A stretch of 41,169 nucleotides of DNA from Selenomonadales bacterium (GCA_029975165.1 JARKPR010000064.1:1-41169), one strand, 5' to 3'. Shown: positions 25,181 through 36,660, numbered from the stretch's first letter. Program-made: numbers and translations. The notes: generated from the letters alone by a model not told the origin.

Positions 25181-25314
25181 CTGCTTAAAAAGTCCATCTG
25201 CGGCGTTGCTCCCCCCGGGCGCTACGCCGTCCATGGCGGCTCGGCACCAGGCCCATCCTGGGCCGTCGTCGCGGCGCATCTTCCGGCGCCTTGCATCCGG
25301 AGCTTTTTAAACAG
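25181..25314. repeat. MITE-like inverted-repeat element, copy B
   Basis: 134 bp; ends CTGCTTAAAAAGTCC at the left and the complementary GGAGCTTTTTAAACAG at the right, with imperfect inverted pairing inward and a central GGCCC/GGGCC hairpin. It shares both ends with copy A (21822-21946), inverted relative to it, but the middle 70 bp or so are unrelated. It sits between rplQ and ecfA1. In the remaining 25315-25453 I see no gene, promoter or terminator that I can support. Confidence 0.8.
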
Positions 25315-25453
25315 AATCGGCAATGTGACGACATACCCCCGGCAGGCAGACAAGGGCGACCAATCCTGGCCGCCCCGTTAAAACCCTGCATCGACTATAA
25401 ACGAAAACCAGGCGACCCAGAGTTGCCTCCATCATGTCACCTGTGTCTTCACC

Positions 25454-25792
25454 CTAAACCAATTCGAGAATGGCCATCTCGGCGGCGTCGCCGCGGCGCG
25501 GCCCCAGCTTCAGGATGCGGGTATAGCCGCCCTGACGGTCCTTGTATTTCGGGGCGATCTCTTCGAACAGCTTCTTTACCACCGCTTCATCCATGAGGTA
25601 GGACAGCACCTGCTTGCGGGCGTGCAGATCGCCCCGCTTGGCGAGCGTTATCATCTTGGCGGCCAGTTTGCTTGCTTCCTTGGCTTTCATGCCGGTCGTC
25701 TCGATGCGTCCGTGGGCAAAGAAGGAAGTCAAAATACTGCGGAACAGCGCCTTGCGTGCGCTGGAATCGCGTCCTAGCTTGCGGTAAAACAT
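25454..25792 (-). CDS. rplQ: 50S ribosomal protein L17
   Basis: 112 aa; surface of the 50S subunit near the tunnel exit. Conserved [21 protein letters not shown] start and [25 protein letters not shown] end. It is the last gene of the ribosomal supercluster, 17 nt after rpoA. Confidence 0.98.
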   Translation of the reverse strand: MFYRKLGRDSSARKALFRSILTSFFAHGRIETTGMKAKEASKLAAKMITLAKRGDLHARKQVLSYLMDEAVVKKLFEEIAPKYKDRQGGYTRILKLGPRRGDAAEMAILELV

Positions 25793-25809
25793 GGTTCACC
25801 CTCCCTCCT

Positions 25810-26769
25810 TTATTCTTCGCTTTCGGCCAGCGCGAGCCCGAGCTCGCCCAGCTTCTTCTTGACCTCGTCCAAAGACTTGCGTCCCAGATTGCGGACCTTC
25901 ATCATGTCTTCCTCGGTCTTTTGGACCAGTTCGGCCACCGTATTGATGCCGGCCCGCTTCAGGCAGTTGTACGAACGGACGGACAGTTCCAGATCCTCGA
26001 TGGTCATCTCCATCGTCTTGGCGCCGGCGTCCTCGGCCGACTCGGTGAACGGTCCGTCGCCGCCCTCATCGTCGGCGGATACCCCGGCGATGTTCTGGAA
26101 CAGCTTCAGGTGAGCCACCATGATGCCGGCCGCCTTGCTCACCGCCTCCTCGGGGCGGATGCTGCCGTCGGTCCAGACTTCGAGCGTCAGCTTATCGTAG
26201 TCGGTGACGTTGCCGACGCGGGTATCGGTTACACTATAATTGACCCTCAGGATGGGGGAAAAGATCGAGTCGACGGGGATGACCCCGATGACGTGATCGG
26301 GCTTCTTGTTCTTATCGGCCGGCACATAGCCGCGGCCCCGCTCGACGGTAATCTCCATGCGGAGCGAGCCGCTGTCGGCCAGCGTGGCGATATGGTGCTC
26401 GGGGTTCAGTATCTCCACGTCCGGATCGGTGATGATATCGGCCGCCTTAACATCGCCCTTGCCCTCGGTATCGACGCGCACGACCTTGGCCTCGTCGCCG
26501 TGCAGCTTGATATAAAGCTCCTTGAGGTTCAGGATTATATCGGTAACGTCTTCCCGTACACCGGGAATAGTGGAAAACTCGTGGAGGACGCCGTCGATCT
26601 TCACCGACGTCACCGCCGCGCCGGGCAGCGACGACAGCAGAATCCGCCGCAGGCTGTTGCCGAGGGTGATGCCGTAGCCCCGCTCGAGCGGTTCGCACAC
26701 GAACTTGCCGTAACGGTTGTCCTCGCTTATCTCCACTATCTCGATCTTCGGTTTTTCGATTTCCATCAT
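25810..26769 (-). CDS. rpoA: RNA polymerase alpha subunit
   Basis: 319 aa. The N-terminal assembly domain spans about 1-235 ([20 protein letters not shown] is the dimer/beta contact region), an acidic linker follows ([13 protein letters not shown]), and the C-terminal domain that contacts UP elements and activators spans about 250-310 ([26 protein letters not shown]). Two adjacent ATG codons occur; the first is 10 nt from AGGAGG. Confidence 0.98.
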   Translation of the reverse strand: MMEIEKPKIEIVEISEDNRYGKFVCEPLERGYGITLGNSLRRILLSSLPGAAVTSVKIDGVLHEFSTIPGVREDVTDIILNLKELYIKLHGDEAKVVRVDTEGKGDVKAADIITDPDVEILNPEHHIATLADSGSLRMEITVERGRGYVPADKNKKPDHVIGVIPVDSIFSPILRVNYSVTDTRVGNVTDYDKLTLEVWTDGSIRPEEAVSKAAGIMVAHLKLFQNIAGVSADDEGGDGPFTESAEDAGAKTMEMTIEDLELSVRSYNCLKRAGINTVAELVQKTEEDMMKVRNLGRKSLDEVKKKLGELGLALAESEE

Positions 26770-26832
26770 CCGGAAATACCCTCCTCTTCGCGCAAACTGA
26801 ACAGTTACGCCGATTCCATTGTTGAGGGCGGA

Positions 26833-27465
26833 TTAGCGGGAATACAATTCAACAATGAAGTGTTCCTGAACAGGAACGTCGATTTCCTCCCTGGTCGGGT
26901 AACGCGCAACCTTGCCGCTGACGGCGGCGGCGTTAAGCTCCAGCCAGGCCGGCACCGTCTTGGTGGACAGGCCTTCGGCCATCTCCTTGATGACGGGCGC
27001 GTCCTTGCTGCCCTCGGCAACGGTGATAACATCGCCGGCTTTTACCAGGAAAGAGGGTATATCCACACGACGGCCGTTGACGGCGAAATGGCCGTGACGA
27101 ACCAACTGCCTGGCCTGGGTGCGGCTCGAAGCGAAGCCGAGGCGGTACACCGCGTTATCCAGGCGCCTTTCCAGCAGAACCAGCAGATTCTCGCCGGTGA
27201 TGCCCCTCTGGCGTTCGGCCTTCTCAAAATAATTGCGGAACTGGCGCTCCAGCAGCCCGTAAATGCGGCGGGCCTTCTGCTTCTCGCGCAACTGGATTCC
27301 GTATTCGGACACCTTCTTGCGGGCCTGTTGCTGACCGTGCTGGCCGGGCGCGTAGCCGCGGCGGCCGAACGCGCACTTGTCGCTATAGCATCTGTCGCCC
27401 TTGAGGTACAGTTTCGCCCCCTCGCGGCGGCATTGTCTGCAGGCAGCCTCAATATATCTTGCCAT
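26833..27465 (-). CDS. rpsD: 30S ribosomal protein S4 (zinc-type)
   Basis: 210 aa; primary 16S rRNA binding protein and fidelity factor. The N-terminal part carries four cysteines (Cys9, Cys12, Cys26, Cys31) and so is the C+ zinc-binding form. The S4 RNA-binding domain is at about 95-160 ([27 protein letters not shown]). Within the alpha operon; only 24 nt precede it, so no room for a separate S4 leader. Confidence 0.98.
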   Translation of the reverse strand: MARYIEAACRQCRREGAKLYLKGDRCYSDKCAFGRRGYAPGQHGQQQARKKVSEYGIQLREKQKARRIYGLLERQFRNYFEKAERQRGITGENLLVLLERRLDNAVYRLGFASSRTQARQLVRHGHFAVNGRRVDIPSFLVKAGDVITVAEGSKDAPVIKEMAEGLSTKTVPAWLELNAAAVSGKVARYPTREEIDVPVQEHFIVELYSR

Positions 27466-27489
27466 TCTTGTCTAACACCTCCCGAAATC

Positions 27490-27885
27490 TTAAACTCTTC
27501 TGCGTTTGGGCGGACGGCAGCCGTTATGGGGAATGGGCGTGACATCCTTGATGAGATTGACCTCCAGGCCGGCGGCCTGCAAAGAACGGATCGCCGCCTC
27601 GCGGCCGGCGCCCGGGCCCTTCACGAAAACCTCGATCTGCTTCATACCGTGTTCCATAGCCGCCTTGGCCGCCTGTTCGGCAGCCATCTGGGCGGCGAAA
27701 GGCGTGCTTTTACGCGAGCCCTTGAAACCGAGCTCGCCGGCGCTGGCCCAGGAAATAGCGTTGCCCTTGGCATCGGTGATCGTGATGATAGTATTATTGA
27801 AGGTCGAACGAATATGGGCCACGCCATACTCGATATTCTTGCGTTCTTTCCGCTTGGGTCTGGCGGCAACTTTCTTCGCTACCAA
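27490..27885 (-). CDS. rpsK: 30S ribosomal protein S11
   Basis: 131 aa; platform of the 30S subunit. Conserved [29 protein letters not shown] and [15 protein letters not shown]. The start is TTG 27885 with GGGAGGG about 6 nt upstream; no ATG fits the conserved N-terminus better. Confidence 0.98.
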   Translation of the reverse strand: MVAKKVAARPKRKERKNIEYGVAHIRSTFNNTIITITDAKGNAISWASAGELGFKGSRKSTPFAAQMAAEQAAKAAMEHGMKQIEVFVKGPGAGREAAIRSLQAAGLEVNLIKDVTPIPHNGCRPPKRRRV

Positions 27886-27897
27886 TATTATCCCTCC

Positions 27898-28275
27898 CTA
27901 CTTAGTCGCTTTCCGTCTTACGCCGACCGTCTTCTTCGGTCCCTTGCGGGTCCGGGCGTTCGTCTTCGTCCGCTGGCCGCGGACAGGCAAGCCCTGGCGG
28001 TGGCGTTTGCCCCGGTACGAGCCGATCTCGATCAGCCGTTTGACATTGAGCTGCTCTTCGCGGCGCAGGTCGCCCTCCACTTTGTAATTCTTATCGATGG
28101 ACTCCCTAAGCTTGGCAATCTCTTCCTCGGTCAGGTCCCGCACCCGGGTGTCGGCGTTGACACCGGTGGTGGCCAGTATCTCCTTGGAAAGAGTCAAACC
28201 GATGCCATAAATATATGTCAAAGCAACTTCGATCCGTTTGTCACGCGGCAGGTCTACCCCAGCAATACGCGCCAT
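27898..28275 (-). CDS. rpsM: 30S ribosomal protein S13
   Basis: 125 aa; head of the 30S subunit, contacting L5 and P-site tRNA. Conserved [40 protein letters not shown] and a basic tail. 12 nt before rpsK. Confidence 0.98.
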   Translation of the reverse strand: MARIAGVDLPRDKRIEVALTYIYGIGLTLSKEILATTGVNADTRVRDLTEEEIAKLRESIDKNYKVEGDLRREEQLNVKRLIEIGSYRGKRHRQGLPVRGQRTKTNARTRKGPKKTVGVRRKATK

Positions 28276-28289
28276 TTATTCTGCACCTC

Positions 28290-28623
<334 letters not shown>

Positions 28624-28645
<22 letters not shown>

Positions 28646-28944
28646 GAGTCACCCTCCTCGTCCGCATCACTAACGGTGCCGCCTGCCGCGCTAAGGGCGG
28701 CCCGGATCTCGCGGTCGGTAGCTTCCCGGCCGCCGGCGACCTTCGCCGCGACACCTTCATCAACATACTTCAGAACGCCGACATGCCGGACGTTTTTCTT
28801 CTTCGGCCTGGCGGCCTCGCGGTCGCGGCCATCCGCCACCAACACGTACGGCGGCGAAAACCCGACCACCAGATACAGTCGTCCCCGGTCGCGGCCGGCC
28901 AGCGAACGGACCACCTGGCCGAGCGCTATCCTGTCAAGCGGCAC
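28624..28944 (-). CDS. KOW-domain RNA-binding protein (L14e-like)
   Basis: 106 aa. Begins with [21 protein letters not shown], a KOW-type motif as in ribosomal L14e/L24 relatives, then [21 protein letters not shown] with a basic stretch. The C-terminal 30 residues are acidic and poorly structured. A similar small gene is common between map and infA in Clostridia and related lineages; its role, presumably ribosome-associated, is unknown. GTG start; the stop is 22 nt inside infA. Confidence 0.9.
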
Positions 28945-28956
28945 GGAACTTTCCCC

Positions 28957-29703
28957 CTACAGTTTGGTCAAAACTTCCGGTCCGTCTTCGGTGACGACGA
29001 CAGTATGCTCGAAATGGGCCGACCGCTTGCCGTCGGTCGTGACCACCGTCCAGCCGTCATCAAGCGTTCTTACGTCATAGGTGCCCAAGTTGATCATCGG
29101 CTCGATAGCCAGCGTCATGCCGGGCTTTAAACGCGGGCCGCGGCCGGGAGGGCCGTAGTTCGGTATCTGGGGATCCTCGTGCATATTGCGGCCGATACCG
29201 TGGCCGACAAAATCGCGGACGACGCCGTAACCGTGGGACTCGGCCTCGACCTGGACGGCGTGGGAAATATCGCTCAGCCTGTTGCCCGCCACCGCCTGTT
29301 CGAGCCCCTTGTACAGAGAGGCCTCGGTCACCTCGATGAGCTTCGCCACCTCGGCGTCCACCTCGCCCACCGGCACGGTGATCGCGGCGTCGCCATTATA
29401 TCCATTAATTACCGCCCCGATGTCAATACTTACATTATCTCCACTTTTCAGGCGTCTTAGTCCGGGGATGCCGTGCACCACCTGCTCGTTCACCGAAGTG
29501 CAGATATTGCCGGGGAAACCGTGGTAACCCTTGAAAGCCGGGATGGCGCCGGCGCTTTTGATATATTCTTCGGCCACCTTATCCAGTTCCTGCGTAGTGA
29601 CATCGGGCCTGGCCGCTTTTTTTACTTCCTCCAGAGCGCCGGCCACAACCCTCCCCGCATCCCGCATATAACCGATCTCCCGCTCGGATTTGAGGATTAT
29701 CAT
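28957..29703 (-). CDS. map: methionine aminopeptidase, type I
   Basis: 248 aa; removes initiator methionine co-translationally. The five metal ligands are visible: Asp94 (SIDIGA), Asp105 (NGDAA), His168 (GHGIG), Glu201 (AIEPM) and Glu232 (FEHT); His77 in VVHGIP is the conserved substrate-side histidine. ATG 29703 overlaps the adk stop (ATGA) with GGGGAG 7 nt upstream; the frame open farther upstream is a shadow of adk. Confidence 0.98.
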   Translation of the reverse strand: MIILKSEREIGYMRDAGRVVAGALEEVKKAARPDVTTQELDKVAEEYIKSAGAIPAFKGYHGFPGNICTSVNEQVVHGIPGLRRLKSGDNVSIDIGAVINGYNGDAAITVPVGEVDAEVAKLIEVTEASLYKGLEQAVAGNRLSDISHAVQVEAESHGYGVVRDFVGHGIGRNMHEDPQIPNYGPPGRGPRLKPGMTLAIEPMINLGTYDVRTLDDGWTVVTTDGKRSAHFEHTVVVTEDGPEVLTKL

Positions 29704-30353
29704 GACATCGCTCCCCGCAGCACACCGTCGATTACAATGGACACCTCGTCGATAGCCTGCCGGCCGTCGATCTCGGTATACAGCCCCTTCTCCTGGTAAT
29801 AGCCGATCACCGGCTGCGTCCGGGCCCGATACACCGCCAGGCGCCTGGCGACCGTCTCCTCCTGGTCGTCGACCCGCTGGAAAATCTCGCCGCCGCACTT
29901 ATCGCATCTGTCCGCCGCCTTCGGCGGGTTGAACAAGACATGGTAAGTCGCGCCGCAGCCCTTGCAGATGCGCCGCCCCGTCAGCCGCCGCACAAGCTCG
30001 GCATCGGGCACGCTGATGTTGAAAACCCTCGTTATCTCGATACCCATATCGGCCAGCGTACTGTCGAGAGCGGCCGCCTGGTCGAGCGTGCGGGGAAAAC
30101 CGTCGAGAATAAAACCATTCTTGCAATCGAGCTTCGTCAGGCGGTCCTTGACAATACCGATCGTCACGCTGTCCGGCACGAGGCTACCGCTGTCCATATA
30201 ACGCTTGGCCTCGAGACCGAGGGGCGTGCCCTCCCTGACCGCGGCCCGGAAAATATCGCCGGTGGAAATATGGGGAATGCGAAACTTCTCTACCAGCAAT
30301 GCCGCCTGAGTGCCCTTCCCGGCCCCGGGCGGCCCCATGAGCAGGATATACAC
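29700..30353 (-). CDS. adk: adenylate kinase (zinc LID form)
   Basis: 217 aa; interconverts 2 ADP with ATP and AMP. P-loop GPPGAGKGT at 7-15, DGFPRT at the AMP site and a LID with two Cys-x-x-Cys pairs (CKGC and CDKC), the structural zinc site of the long type. GTG start with AGGAGG upstream. Lies between secY and map as usual. Confidence 0.98.
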   Translation of the reverse strand: MYILLMGPPGAGKGTQAALLVEKFRIPHISTGDIFRAAVREGTPLGLEAKRYMDSGSLVPDSVTIGIVKDRLTKLDCKNGFILDGFPRTLDQAAALDSTLADMGIEITRVFNISVPDAELVRRLTGRRICKGCGATYHVLFNPPKAADRCDKCGGEIFQRVDDQEETVARRLAVYRARTQPVIGYYQEKGLYTEIDGRQAIDEVSIVIDGVLRGAMS

Positions 30354-30364
30354 GCACCCACCTC

Positions 30365-31621
30365 CTACTTCATGAAGCCCTGATAATGGCGCATCAGAAT
30401 GAGCGCCTCAATTTGCTTCATGGTGTCGAGCGCCACGCCGACGACAATCAGGAGGGCGGTGCCACCGAAATAAACCCCCTGGATATTCGTCGCCCAGACC
30501 ACGATATTAGGCAGGATGGCGATAAAAGCGAGGAAGATGGCTCCGGCAAGCGTGATCCTGGTCATGACGCGATCTAGATAATCGGCGGTCGGTTTACCCG
30601 GACGGAGGCCGGGAATGAAGCCGCCGTATTTTTTCATATTCTCTGCCATATCCGATATGTTCAACGTAACCGCAGTGTAGAAATACGTGAAAAAGATAAT
30701 GAGCACCGCGTAAAGCGAAGTGTTCAGGATCGTTCCCCACGCGAACCACTCTGCCACCGTTTTCACCCAGGCCACATCGATAAACTGGGCGATGGTTATC
30801 GGGAACATCAGCACGGATGACGCAAAGATAATCGGAATAACACCGGCCTGATTGACCTTCAGCGGGATATGGGTAGAATGGCCGCCATACATCTTGCGCC
30901 CGACCACCCGCTTCGCATACTGCACGGGGATCTTGCGCTGGCCCTGCTGGATGATGATGACGAACACGATCATCGCCACCGCGATGACGATGAACAGCCC
31001 AAGATTGAAGTAGTTGATCGTGCCGGCCTGCAAATACTGGTAAATGACGTTCAGACCGTCAGGCAGGCGGGAAACGATGCCGGCGAAAATGATCAGCGAA
31101 ATACCGTTGCCGATCCCCTTCTCGGTAATCTGCTCGCCGAGCCACATCAAAAACGTAGTGCCGGCGGTCAGCGTCAGAGCGATCAGGATGATCGAACCGG
31201 CACTGGGATTGAGGATGGCCATCTTCAGGCCGAACGCCATGCCGATCGCCTGGACGAAACCCAGCAGCACCGTGCCGTAGCGGGTAATCTGGGTAATCTT
31301 CTTGCGGCCCTCGTCGCCCTCTTTGGCCCACCGCTCGAACGTCGGCACAACCACCGTCAAAAGCTGCATGATAATCGAAGAATTGATATACGGGGTGATA
31401 CTCATCGCAAATACAGAAAACTTGCTTAACGCGCCCCCCGAGAACAGGTCGAGCAGACCGAACAGATTGCCCTGGTTGAAGAGCTGTTCGATCACCGTAG
31501 CGTCCACGCCGGGCACGGGGATATGAGTGCCGGCCCGGAATATCAGGAACATCCCCAGAGTGAACGCTACCTTCTGCCTGAGCTCGGGAATCTTTAACAC
31601 ATTAGATAGGGCCGAAAGCAC
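30365..31621 (-). CDS. secY: protein translocase subunit SecY
   Basis: 418 aa with ten predicted membrane helices; central channel of the Sec translocon with SecE and SecG. Plug-region and helix 2 segment [25 protein letters not shown] (residues about 56-80), the [14 protein letters not shown] loop and the cytoplasmic RGR-like loop [17 protein letters not shown] are present. The GTG start follows the rplO stop codon without a gap; GAGGTGA serves as ribosome site. Confidence 0.97.
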   Translation of the reverse strand: MLSALSNVLKIPELRQKVAFTLGMFLIFRAGTHIPVPGVDATVIEQLFNQGNLFGLLDLFSGGALSKFSVFAMSITPYINSSIIMQLLTVVVPTFERWAKEGDEGRKKITQITRYGTVLLGFVQAIGMAFGLKMAILNPSAGSIILIALTLTAGTTFLMWLGEQITEKGIGNGISLIIFAGIVSRLPDGLNVIYQYLQAGTINYFNLGLFIVIAVAMIVFVIIIQQGQRKIPVQYAKRVVGRKMYGGHSTHIPLKVNQAGVIPIIFASSVLMFPITIAQFIDVAWVKTVAEWFAWGTILNTSLYAVLIIFFTYFYTAVTLNISDMAENMKKYGGFIPGLRPGKPTADYLDRVMTRITLAGAIFLAFIAILPNIVVWATNIQGVYFGGTALLIVVGVALDTMKQIEALILMRHYQGFMK

Positions 31622-32062
31622 CTAGATCACCTCGACTTTGCCGCCGGCGGCCTGGATTTTTTCCATCGCGGACTTGGTAAAGCCGTTGGCTTTAACCGTC
31701 AGAGACTTTTCCAGTTCCCCGGTGCCAAGGATGCGGATGCCGTCGCGGACATTCTTGATGACGCCGGCTTCCACCAACAGAACGGGATCCACCACGGTGC
31801 CGTTCTCGAAGCGGTTGAGCTCCCGCACGTTGACCTCGGTATACTCCTTGCCAAATTTATTATAAAAACCGCGTTTGGGCAGCCGGCGATAGATCGGCAT
31901 CTGGCCGCCTTCGAATCCGGGGCGGACGCCGCCGCCGGCACGGGCGTTCTGGCCCTTATGGCCTTTGCCGGCCGTCTTGCCGAGACCCGAACCGAGACCC
32001 CTGCCGACCCGTGTACGTACCTTCTTCGCGCCGGGAGCCGGAGCTAGATCGTGCAATTTCAT
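31622..32062 (-). CDS. rplO: 50S ribosomal protein L15
   Basis: 146 aa; late assembly protein of the 50S subunit. Glycine-rich N-terminal arm ([20 protein letters not shown]) and the [23 protein letters not shown]-like block (residues about 45-67). 18 nt after rpmD. Confidence 0.98.
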   Translation of the reverse strand: MKLHDLAPAPGAKKVRTRVGRGLGSGLGKTAGKGHKGQNARAGGGVRPGFEGGQMPIYRRLPKRGFYNKFGKEYTEVNVRELNRFENGTVVDPVLLVEAGVIKNVRDGIRILGTGELEKSLTVKANGFTKSAMEKIQAAGGKVEVI

Positions 32063-32080
32063 TCGGCAACACCTCCTCGA

Positions 32081-32266
32081 CTAATCTTGGACCTCTTCCA
32101 CCTTGACAAGATGACTGACCTTGCGGATCATCCCGCGGATGGCGGGCGAATCATCCTGCGTAACCGAGCTGTTGGTTTTGCCCAGGCCGAGCGCCTTCAC
32201 GGTAGCGCGCTGGTCCTCCTGGCGGCCAATCAGGCTGCGGACGAGAGTAATTTTCAACTTAGCCAT
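32081..32266 (-). CDS. rpmD: 50S ribosomal protein L30
   Basis: 61 aa; [20 protein letters not shown] and [11 protein letters not shown] are characteristic. Short bacterial form. 12 nt after rpsE. Confidence 0.97.
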   Translation of the reverse strand: MAKLKITLVRSLIGRQEDQRATVKALGLGKTNSSVTQDDSPAIRGMIRKVSHLVKVEEVQD

Positions 32267-32278
32267 GGCCTTTCCTCC

Positions 32279-32779
32279 TTAGCCCAGAAGTTCCTGTACC
32301 GTCTTGCCCCGAAGCTGGGCGACCTGCTCGGCGCGTTTGAGCTGCTCGAGCCCCTTGAGCGTGGCCCGCACGGCATTGTTGGCGTTCGCCGAACCGAGCG
32401 ACTTCGTCAGGATGTCGCGGATCCCCGCCAACTCCAGCACTGCGCGGACAGGGCCGCCGGCGATAACGCCGGTGCCTTCCGAAGCCGGCTTCAGGAGAAC
32501 CTTGCCGGCGCCGAAAACCCCCACCGTCTCATGGGTGATCGTCGTGCCGACGAGGGGCACCTTGATAAGATTCTTCTTCGCGTCCTCGATACCCTTGCGG
32601 ATAGCCTCCGGCACCTCGGCAGCCTTGCCCAGGCCGGCGCCCACATGGCCGTTGCCGTCGCCGACAACCACCAGCGCGCTGAAAGAGAAACGCCGGCCGC
32701 CTTTAACAACCTTGGCGACCCGGTTTATGAACACGACTTTTTCTTTCAGGTCGAGACTCGCGTAATCAATTCTGGCCAT
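32279..32779 (-). CDS. rpsE: 30S ribosomal protein S5
   Basis: 166 aa; double-stranded RNA-binding domain plus S5 fold, located at the mRNA entry and involved in accuracy. Conserved [28 protein letters not shown], and the [21 protein letters not shown] block (about 105-125). Confidence 0.98.
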   Translation of the reverse strand: MARIDYASLDLKEKVVFINRVAKVVKGGRRFSFSALVVVGDGNGHVGAGLGKAAEVPEAIRKGIEDAKKNLIKVPLVGTTITHETVGVFGAGKVLLKPASEGTGVIAGGPVRAVLELAGIRDILTKSLGSANANNAVRATLKGLEQLKRAEQVAQLRGKTVQELLG

Positions 32780-32797
32780 TCATGTCCCTCCTTCTGC

Positions 32798-33160
32798 CTA
32801 AAATTCGAGGCCCGCTTCCCGTGCCGCCGCGGCCAGAGCCGCCACCCGGCCGTGATAAATATAACCGCCGCGGTCGAAAACCACCGTCTTGATCCCCTTC
32901 TCCATGGCCCGCTTGGCGATAGCCTCGCCCACCGCCTTGGCTGCAGCCGCGTTGCCGCCGTACTCAAGGCCGAGCTCCTTATCCATCGAACTGGCCGCCG
33001 CCAGCGTAGCGCCCTGCTCGTCATCGATGATCTGGGCGTATATATGGTTCAGGCTGCGGAAAACATTCAGACGCGGTCTTTCGGCCGTGCCGGCCAGCTT
33101 CCTGCGCATCCTGACATGCCGCTTCTTCCTCGATTCGTTCTTGGACTGCTTAAGCAGCAA
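32798..33160 (-). CDS. rplR: 50S ribosomal protein L18
   Basis: 120 aa; binds 5S rRNA with L5. Conserved [39 protein letters not shown] start 33160 with AAGGAG about 9 nt upstream. Confidence 0.97.
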   Translation of the reverse strand: MLLKQSKNESRKKRHVRMRRKLAGTAERPRLNVFRSLNHIYAQIIDDEQGATLAAASSMDKELGLEYGGNAAAAKAVGEAIAKRAMEKGIKTVVFDRGGYIYHGRVAALAAAAREAGLEF

Positions 33161-33184
33161 GATCCCTCACTCCTTTCCGTAAGC

Positions 33185-33733
33185 CTACTTCTTGCCTTTG
33201 GCGCCGGCCTTGCCGACCTTGCGGCGGATAACTTCGCCCTCGTACCTGATCCCCTTGCCCTTGTAAGGCTCAGGCTCGCGGAACGAGCGGATCTTGGCGG
33301 CAAGAGCGCCCACCGCCTCTTTATCGATGCCGGAAACCACGATCTTATTCGGAGCCGGAACATCGATCGTTATGCCCTGCGGCGGATTGACCTCCACCGG
33401 ATGGGAAAAACCCAGCGTCAGATTGAGCTTCGTGCCCGCCTTGGTGGCCCGGTAGCCCACGCCGGCGATCTCCAGCGAACGGGTGAAGCCCTGGGTCACG
33501 CCGGTCACCATATTGGCCACCAGCGTCCGGGTCAGCCCGTGCAGCGACTTGTGGGTCTTCTCCTCCGAAGGCCGGTTGACATTCACGACCCCTTCGCCGA
33601 CTTCGACGATCATATCCTTCGGTATCGTGCGGGTCAGCTCGCCTTTCGGCCCCTTGACCGTCACCACGTTGCCGTCAAGCTCGACGGTCACGCCGGCCGG
33701 AACGGCGATTGGCATCCTACCGATTCTCGACAT
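33185..33733 (-). CDS. rplF: 50S ribosomal protein L6
   Basis: 182 aa, two similar L6 domains near the GTPase centre. [15 protein letters not shown] start and [20 protein letters not shown] end are diagnostic. Confidence 0.98.
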   Translation of the reverse strand: MSRIGRMPIAVPAGVTVELDGNVVTVKGPKGELTRTIPKDMIVEVGEGVVNVNRPSEEKTHKSLHGLTRTLVANMVTGVTQGFTRSLEIAGVGYRATKAGTKLNLTLGFSHPVEVNPPQGITIDVPAPNKIVVSGIDKEAVGALAAKIRSFREPEPYKGKGIRYEGEVIRRKVGKAGAKGKK

Positions 33734-33758
33734 ATGTGCACCTCCTAGTTCGCAAAAC

Positions 33759-34157
33759 TTACCACACGTAAGCGATAACTTCGCCGCCGAGGCCTTCCTT
33801 GCGGGCCTGCTTATCGCTCATGATGCCCTTGGAAGTCGAAATAATGGCGATGCCAAGGCCGCCCAAAACCCGCGGCAACTGATCGCTCTTCGCGTAAACC
33901 CTCAGGCCGGGCTTGGAAATCCGCTTAATACCGGTGATAACCTTCTCGCGGTTGGCGCCGTACTTCAGGGCCACCCGCAGCATGCCCTGCTTGCTGTCGG
34001 AGATAACCTCGTAATCCTTGACAAACCCTTCGAGCTTCAGAATCTCCACGATCGCCTGCTTGATCTTCGACCCCGGGATCTCCACTTTATCGTGATAAAC
34101 CGAGTTGGCATTGCGGATACGCGTAAGCATATCGGCAATCGGATCGGTCATAACCAT
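33759..34157 (-). CDS. rpsH: 30S ribosomal protein S8
   Basis: 132 aa; central-domain 16S rRNA binder and spc-operon repressor in E. coli. [16 protein letters not shown] and [20 protein letters not shown] are conserved. ATG 34157 preferred (8 nt from a G-run); ATG 34151 also fits. Confidence 0.98.
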   Translation of the reverse strand: MVMTDPIADMLTRIRNANSVYHDKVEIPGSKIKQAIVEILKLEGFVKDYEVISDSKQGMLRVALKYGANREKVITGIKRISKPGLRVYAKSDQLPRVLGGLGIAIISTSKGIMSDKQARKEGLGGEVIAYVW

Positions 34158-34183
34158 GCTTTAAACCCCCCTTCGGTTGCTTC

Positions 34184-34369
34184 TTACCAACTGGCCTTCG
34201 TCACACCGGGAACAGCGCCCTGGTAGCTGAGCTTGCGGAAACAAATCCGGCACAGCTCGAACTTGCGCAAATACCCGTGCGGACGGCCGCAAATCTTGCA
34301 CCTGTTATACTTGCGCACCGAAAACTTCGGCTCGCGTTTCCACTTTTCAATCAGCGCCTTCTTGGCCAC
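34184..34369 (-). CDS. rpsN: 30S ribosomal protein S14, type Z
   Basis: 61 aa with the zinc ligands Cys24, Cys27, Cys40, Cys43, so it is the short zinc form usual in Firmicutes and others. [17 protein letters not shown] is the standard C-terminus. Confidence 0.98.
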   Translation of the reverse strand: MAKKALIEKWKREPKFSVRKYNRCKICGRPHGYLRKFELCRICFRKLSYQGAVPGVTKASW

Positions 34370-34383
34370 AGCTTTCCCTCCTT

Positions 34384-34926
34384 TTATGCAGCGCTAAACG
34401 GCATCCCCATCAGCTTCAGAAGCTCGCGAGCCTCTTCATCCGTCTTGGCGGTCGTCACGATGATGATATCCATCCCCCGGATCTTGTCGACCTTGTCATA
34501 ATCGATCTCCGGGAAAATGAGCTGCTCCTTGACCCCCATGGTATAATTGCCGCGACCGTCGAACGCCTTCGGGCTTACCCCGCGGAAATCGCGCACGCGC
34601 GGCAGGGCGACATTGAACAGTTTATCGAGAAACTGATACATCCGTTCGCCGCGCAGGGTAACCTTCGTCCCTATCGCCATACCCTGCCTGATCTTGAACG
34701 CGGCGATCGACTTCTTGGCCCGCGTCACCACCGGCCGCTGGCCGACGATCATCATCAGATCGCCCACGGCCGCATCGAGCACCTTCGGATTGCCGACCGC
34801 TTCGCCGACGCCCATGTTGATGACGACTTTCTCGAGGCGGGGAATCTCCATGACATTCTTGTAGCCGAACTTCTCCATCATGGCCGGAGCCACTTCCTGG
34901 AGAAATTTATCCTTCAACCTGGCCAT
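34384..34926 (-). CDS. rplE: 50S ribosomal protein L5
   Basis: 180 aa; central protuberance, binds 5S rRNA and touches S13. Conserved [30 protein letters not shown] and [18 protein letters not shown]. Confidence 0.98.
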   Translation of the reverse strand: MARLKDKFLQEVAPAMMEKFGYKNVMEIPRLEKVVINMGVGEAVGNPKVLDAAVGDLMMIVGQRPVVTRAKKSIAAFKIRQGMAIGTKVTLRGERMYQFLDKLFNVALPRVRDFRGVSPKAFDGRGNYTMGVKEQLIFPEIDYDKVDKIRGMDIIIVTTAKTDEEARELLKLMGMPFSAA

Positions 34927-34952
34927 AGCTAGTTACCTCCTTTCCGCGCGTC

Positions 34953-35291
34953 CTATTTATCCTTATCGATGATCTCGCCGCAATGCTTGCAAGTGCGGGC
35001 CGCCATGCCGCTCGACATAACCGTCTTCTTGATGCGGGTCGGCTTGTCGCAGGCCGGGCAGATAAGCATCGCCTTGGACGAGGACAGCGCCGCCTCCTTC
35101 ACCAGAATGCCGCCCTGCGGCGTCTTCTGGGTCGGCTTGGCGTGCCGCTTCACCTTATTGACGCCCTCGACGATAATCTTGCCTTTCTTCGGCAGGGCCT
35201 CGATAACCTTGCCCTTCTTGCCCTTGTCCTTGCCGGACAGGATGACGACGGTGTCGCCTTTTCTCACGTGCAGTTTGACTATATCGGGCAC
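34953..35291 (-). CDS. rplX: 50S ribosomal protein L24 with zinc ribbon
   Basis: 112 aa from GTG 35291. KOW motif VRKGDTVVILSGKDKGKKGK begins the protein; two Cys-x-x-Cys pairs (CPAC, CKHC) near the C-terminus form a zinc ribbon. A GTG three codons earlier (35300) abuts the GAGGAG ribosome site and is too close, so the later start, 9 nt away, is preferred. Confidence 0.95.
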   Translation of the reverse strand: MPDIVKLHVRKGDTVVILSGKDKGKKGKVIEALPKKGKIIVEGVNKVKRHAKPTQKTPQGGILVKEAALSSSKAMLICPACDKPTRIKKTVMSSGMAARTCKHCGEIIDKDK

Positions 35292-35304
35292 TTCCGCCAC
35301 CTCC

Positions 35305-35673
35305 TCAGATTACTTCCGGCGCCAGCGAAATGATCTTCATGAATTCCTTCTCGCGCAGCTCCCTGGCCACCGGCCCGAATATGCGGGTACCGCGCGGGCT
35401 CTTATCGTCCTTGATGATCACAGCCGCATTCTCGTCGAACTTTATATGGGAGCCGTCCGGCCGGCGCAGACCCTTCTGCGAACGGACGACCACCGCTTTC
35501 ACCACTTCGCCCTTCTTGACCACGCCACCGGGTGTGGCGTCCTTGACGGCGGCCACGATCACGTCGCCGATATTGGCGTACCGGCGGTACGACCCGCCCA
35601 TGACCCGGATGCAGAGAATCTGCTTGGCGCCGGTGTTGTCGGCGACATTGAGGATAGTCTCTTGTTGGATCAC
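35305..35673 (-). CDS. rplN: 50S ribosomal protein L14
   Basis: 122 aa; subunit interface, bridge to 16S r[23 protein letters not shown] and [19 protein letters not shown] are conserved. GTG start with AGGAGG upstream. Confidence 0.98.
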   Translation of the reverse strand: MIQQETILNVADNTGAKQILCIRVMGGSYRRYANIGDVIVAAVKDATPGGVVKKGEVVKAVVVRSQKGLRRPDGSHIKFDENAAVIIKDDKSPRGTRIFGPVARELREKEFMKIISLAPEVI

Positions 35674-35704
35674 CGGTTTTCCCTCCTTCTGCGGAACGTA
35701 CAGC

Positions 35705-35965
35705 CTATTTCGCCTTCTCCAGAATCTCCACCACGCGCCAGCGCTTATCCTTCGACAGCGGCCTGGTCTCCATGATCTTCACCGTATCGCCGACCTTGCT
35801 CTCGTTGTTCTCATCGTGAGCCTTGAACCGGGTCGTCGTCTTCACCGGTTTATTGTACAGGGTATGCCGCACCAGGCGTTCCACGGCGACAACCACCGTC
35901 TTCTGCATCTTGTCGCTGACAACCTTGCCGATCCTGACCTTGCGTTCGTTTCTCTCTTCCGTCAC
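35705..35965 (-). CDS. rpsQ: 30S ribosomal protein S17
   Basis: 86 aa, OB fold, early 16S binder. [20 protein letters not shown] and [20 protein letters not shown] are diagnostic. GTG start with GGAGG 8 nt upstream. Confidence 0.98.
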   Translation of the reverse strand: MTEERNERKVRIGKVVSDKMQKTVVVAVERLVRHTLYNKPVKTTTRFKAHDENNESKVGDTVKIMETRPLSKDKRWRVVEILEKAK

Positions 35966-36010
35966 CTTTCTAGCCTCCTTCCGACTGCACTTCTCCGCAC
36001 TATCGGTCCT

Positions 36011-36214
36011 TTACGCCTGTTTGGCTTTCAATTCGCGTTCGCGCTGGATCGTCTTGATGCGGGCGATGGTCTTTTTGACCTCCTTGATCCGCATCGGGTT
36101 CTCCAGTTGGCCGGTAGCGTGCTGAAAGCGGAGGTTGAAGAGTTCATCCTTCAGGCCGACCAGCTTCTGGTCGAGCTCGGTTACGCTCATCTCACGTACA
36201 TCTTTAACCTTCAT
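36011..36214 (-). CDS. rpmC: 50S ribosomal protein L29
   Basis: 67 aa, helical hairpin next to the exit tunnel. [19 protein letters not shown] is conserved. The ATG overlaps the rplP stop by one base (TAATG). Confidence 0.97.
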   Translation of the reverse strand: MKVKDVREMSVTELDQKLVGLKDELFNLRFQHATGQLENPMRIKEVKKTIARIKTIQRERELKAKQA

Positions 36215-36660
36215 TACGCGTCACCACCCACTTCCTCATGGTCTTGGCCCGCTTCTTCCTTCTTGACGAACTTCGTCCTGATGGGAAGCTTGTGGGCAGC
36301 CAGACGCAAGGCCTCTTTAGCCTGGTCCTCCGGCACCCCGGCCAACTCGAACATGATGCGGCCCGGCTTGACCACCGCCACCCAGTACTCGGGCGAGCCC
36401 TTGCCGCTGCCCATGCGGGTCTCGGCCGGCTTGGCGGTTATCGGCTTATCGGGGAATATCTTGATCCACACCTGACCGCCGCGTTTGATATAACGCGTCA
36501 TGGCGATACGGGCCGCCTCGATCTGGCGGTTGGTGATCCAGGCCGGCTCGAGCGCGGCCAGGCCATACTCGCCGTGGCTGATCGTGTTGCCCTTGTTCGC
36601 CTTGCCGGTCATGCGGCCGCGGAACTGCTTGCGGTGCTTAACTCTTTTCGGCAACAGCAT
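36214..36660 (-). CDS. rplP: 50S ribosomal protein L16
   Basis: 148 aa; at the A-site tRNA and peptidyl transferase centre. [20 protein letters not shown] start, [20 protein letters not shown] in the middle. The last 15 residues are an acidic extension ([14 protein letters not shown]). One-base overlaps with rpsC and rpmC. Confidence 0.98.
   Translation of the reverse strand: MLLPKRVKHRKQFRGRMTGKANKGNTISHGEYGLAALEPAWITNRQIEAARIAMTRYIKRGGQVWIKIFPDKPITAKPAETRMGSGKGSPEYWVAVVKPGRIMFELAGVPEDQAKEALRLAAHKLPIRTKFVKKEEAGQDHEEVGGDA

Noticed and set aside
32051-33748. 565-codon plus-strand frame opposite rpmD-rpsE-rplR-rplF
   Set aside because: Antisense shadow over four ribosomal protein genes.
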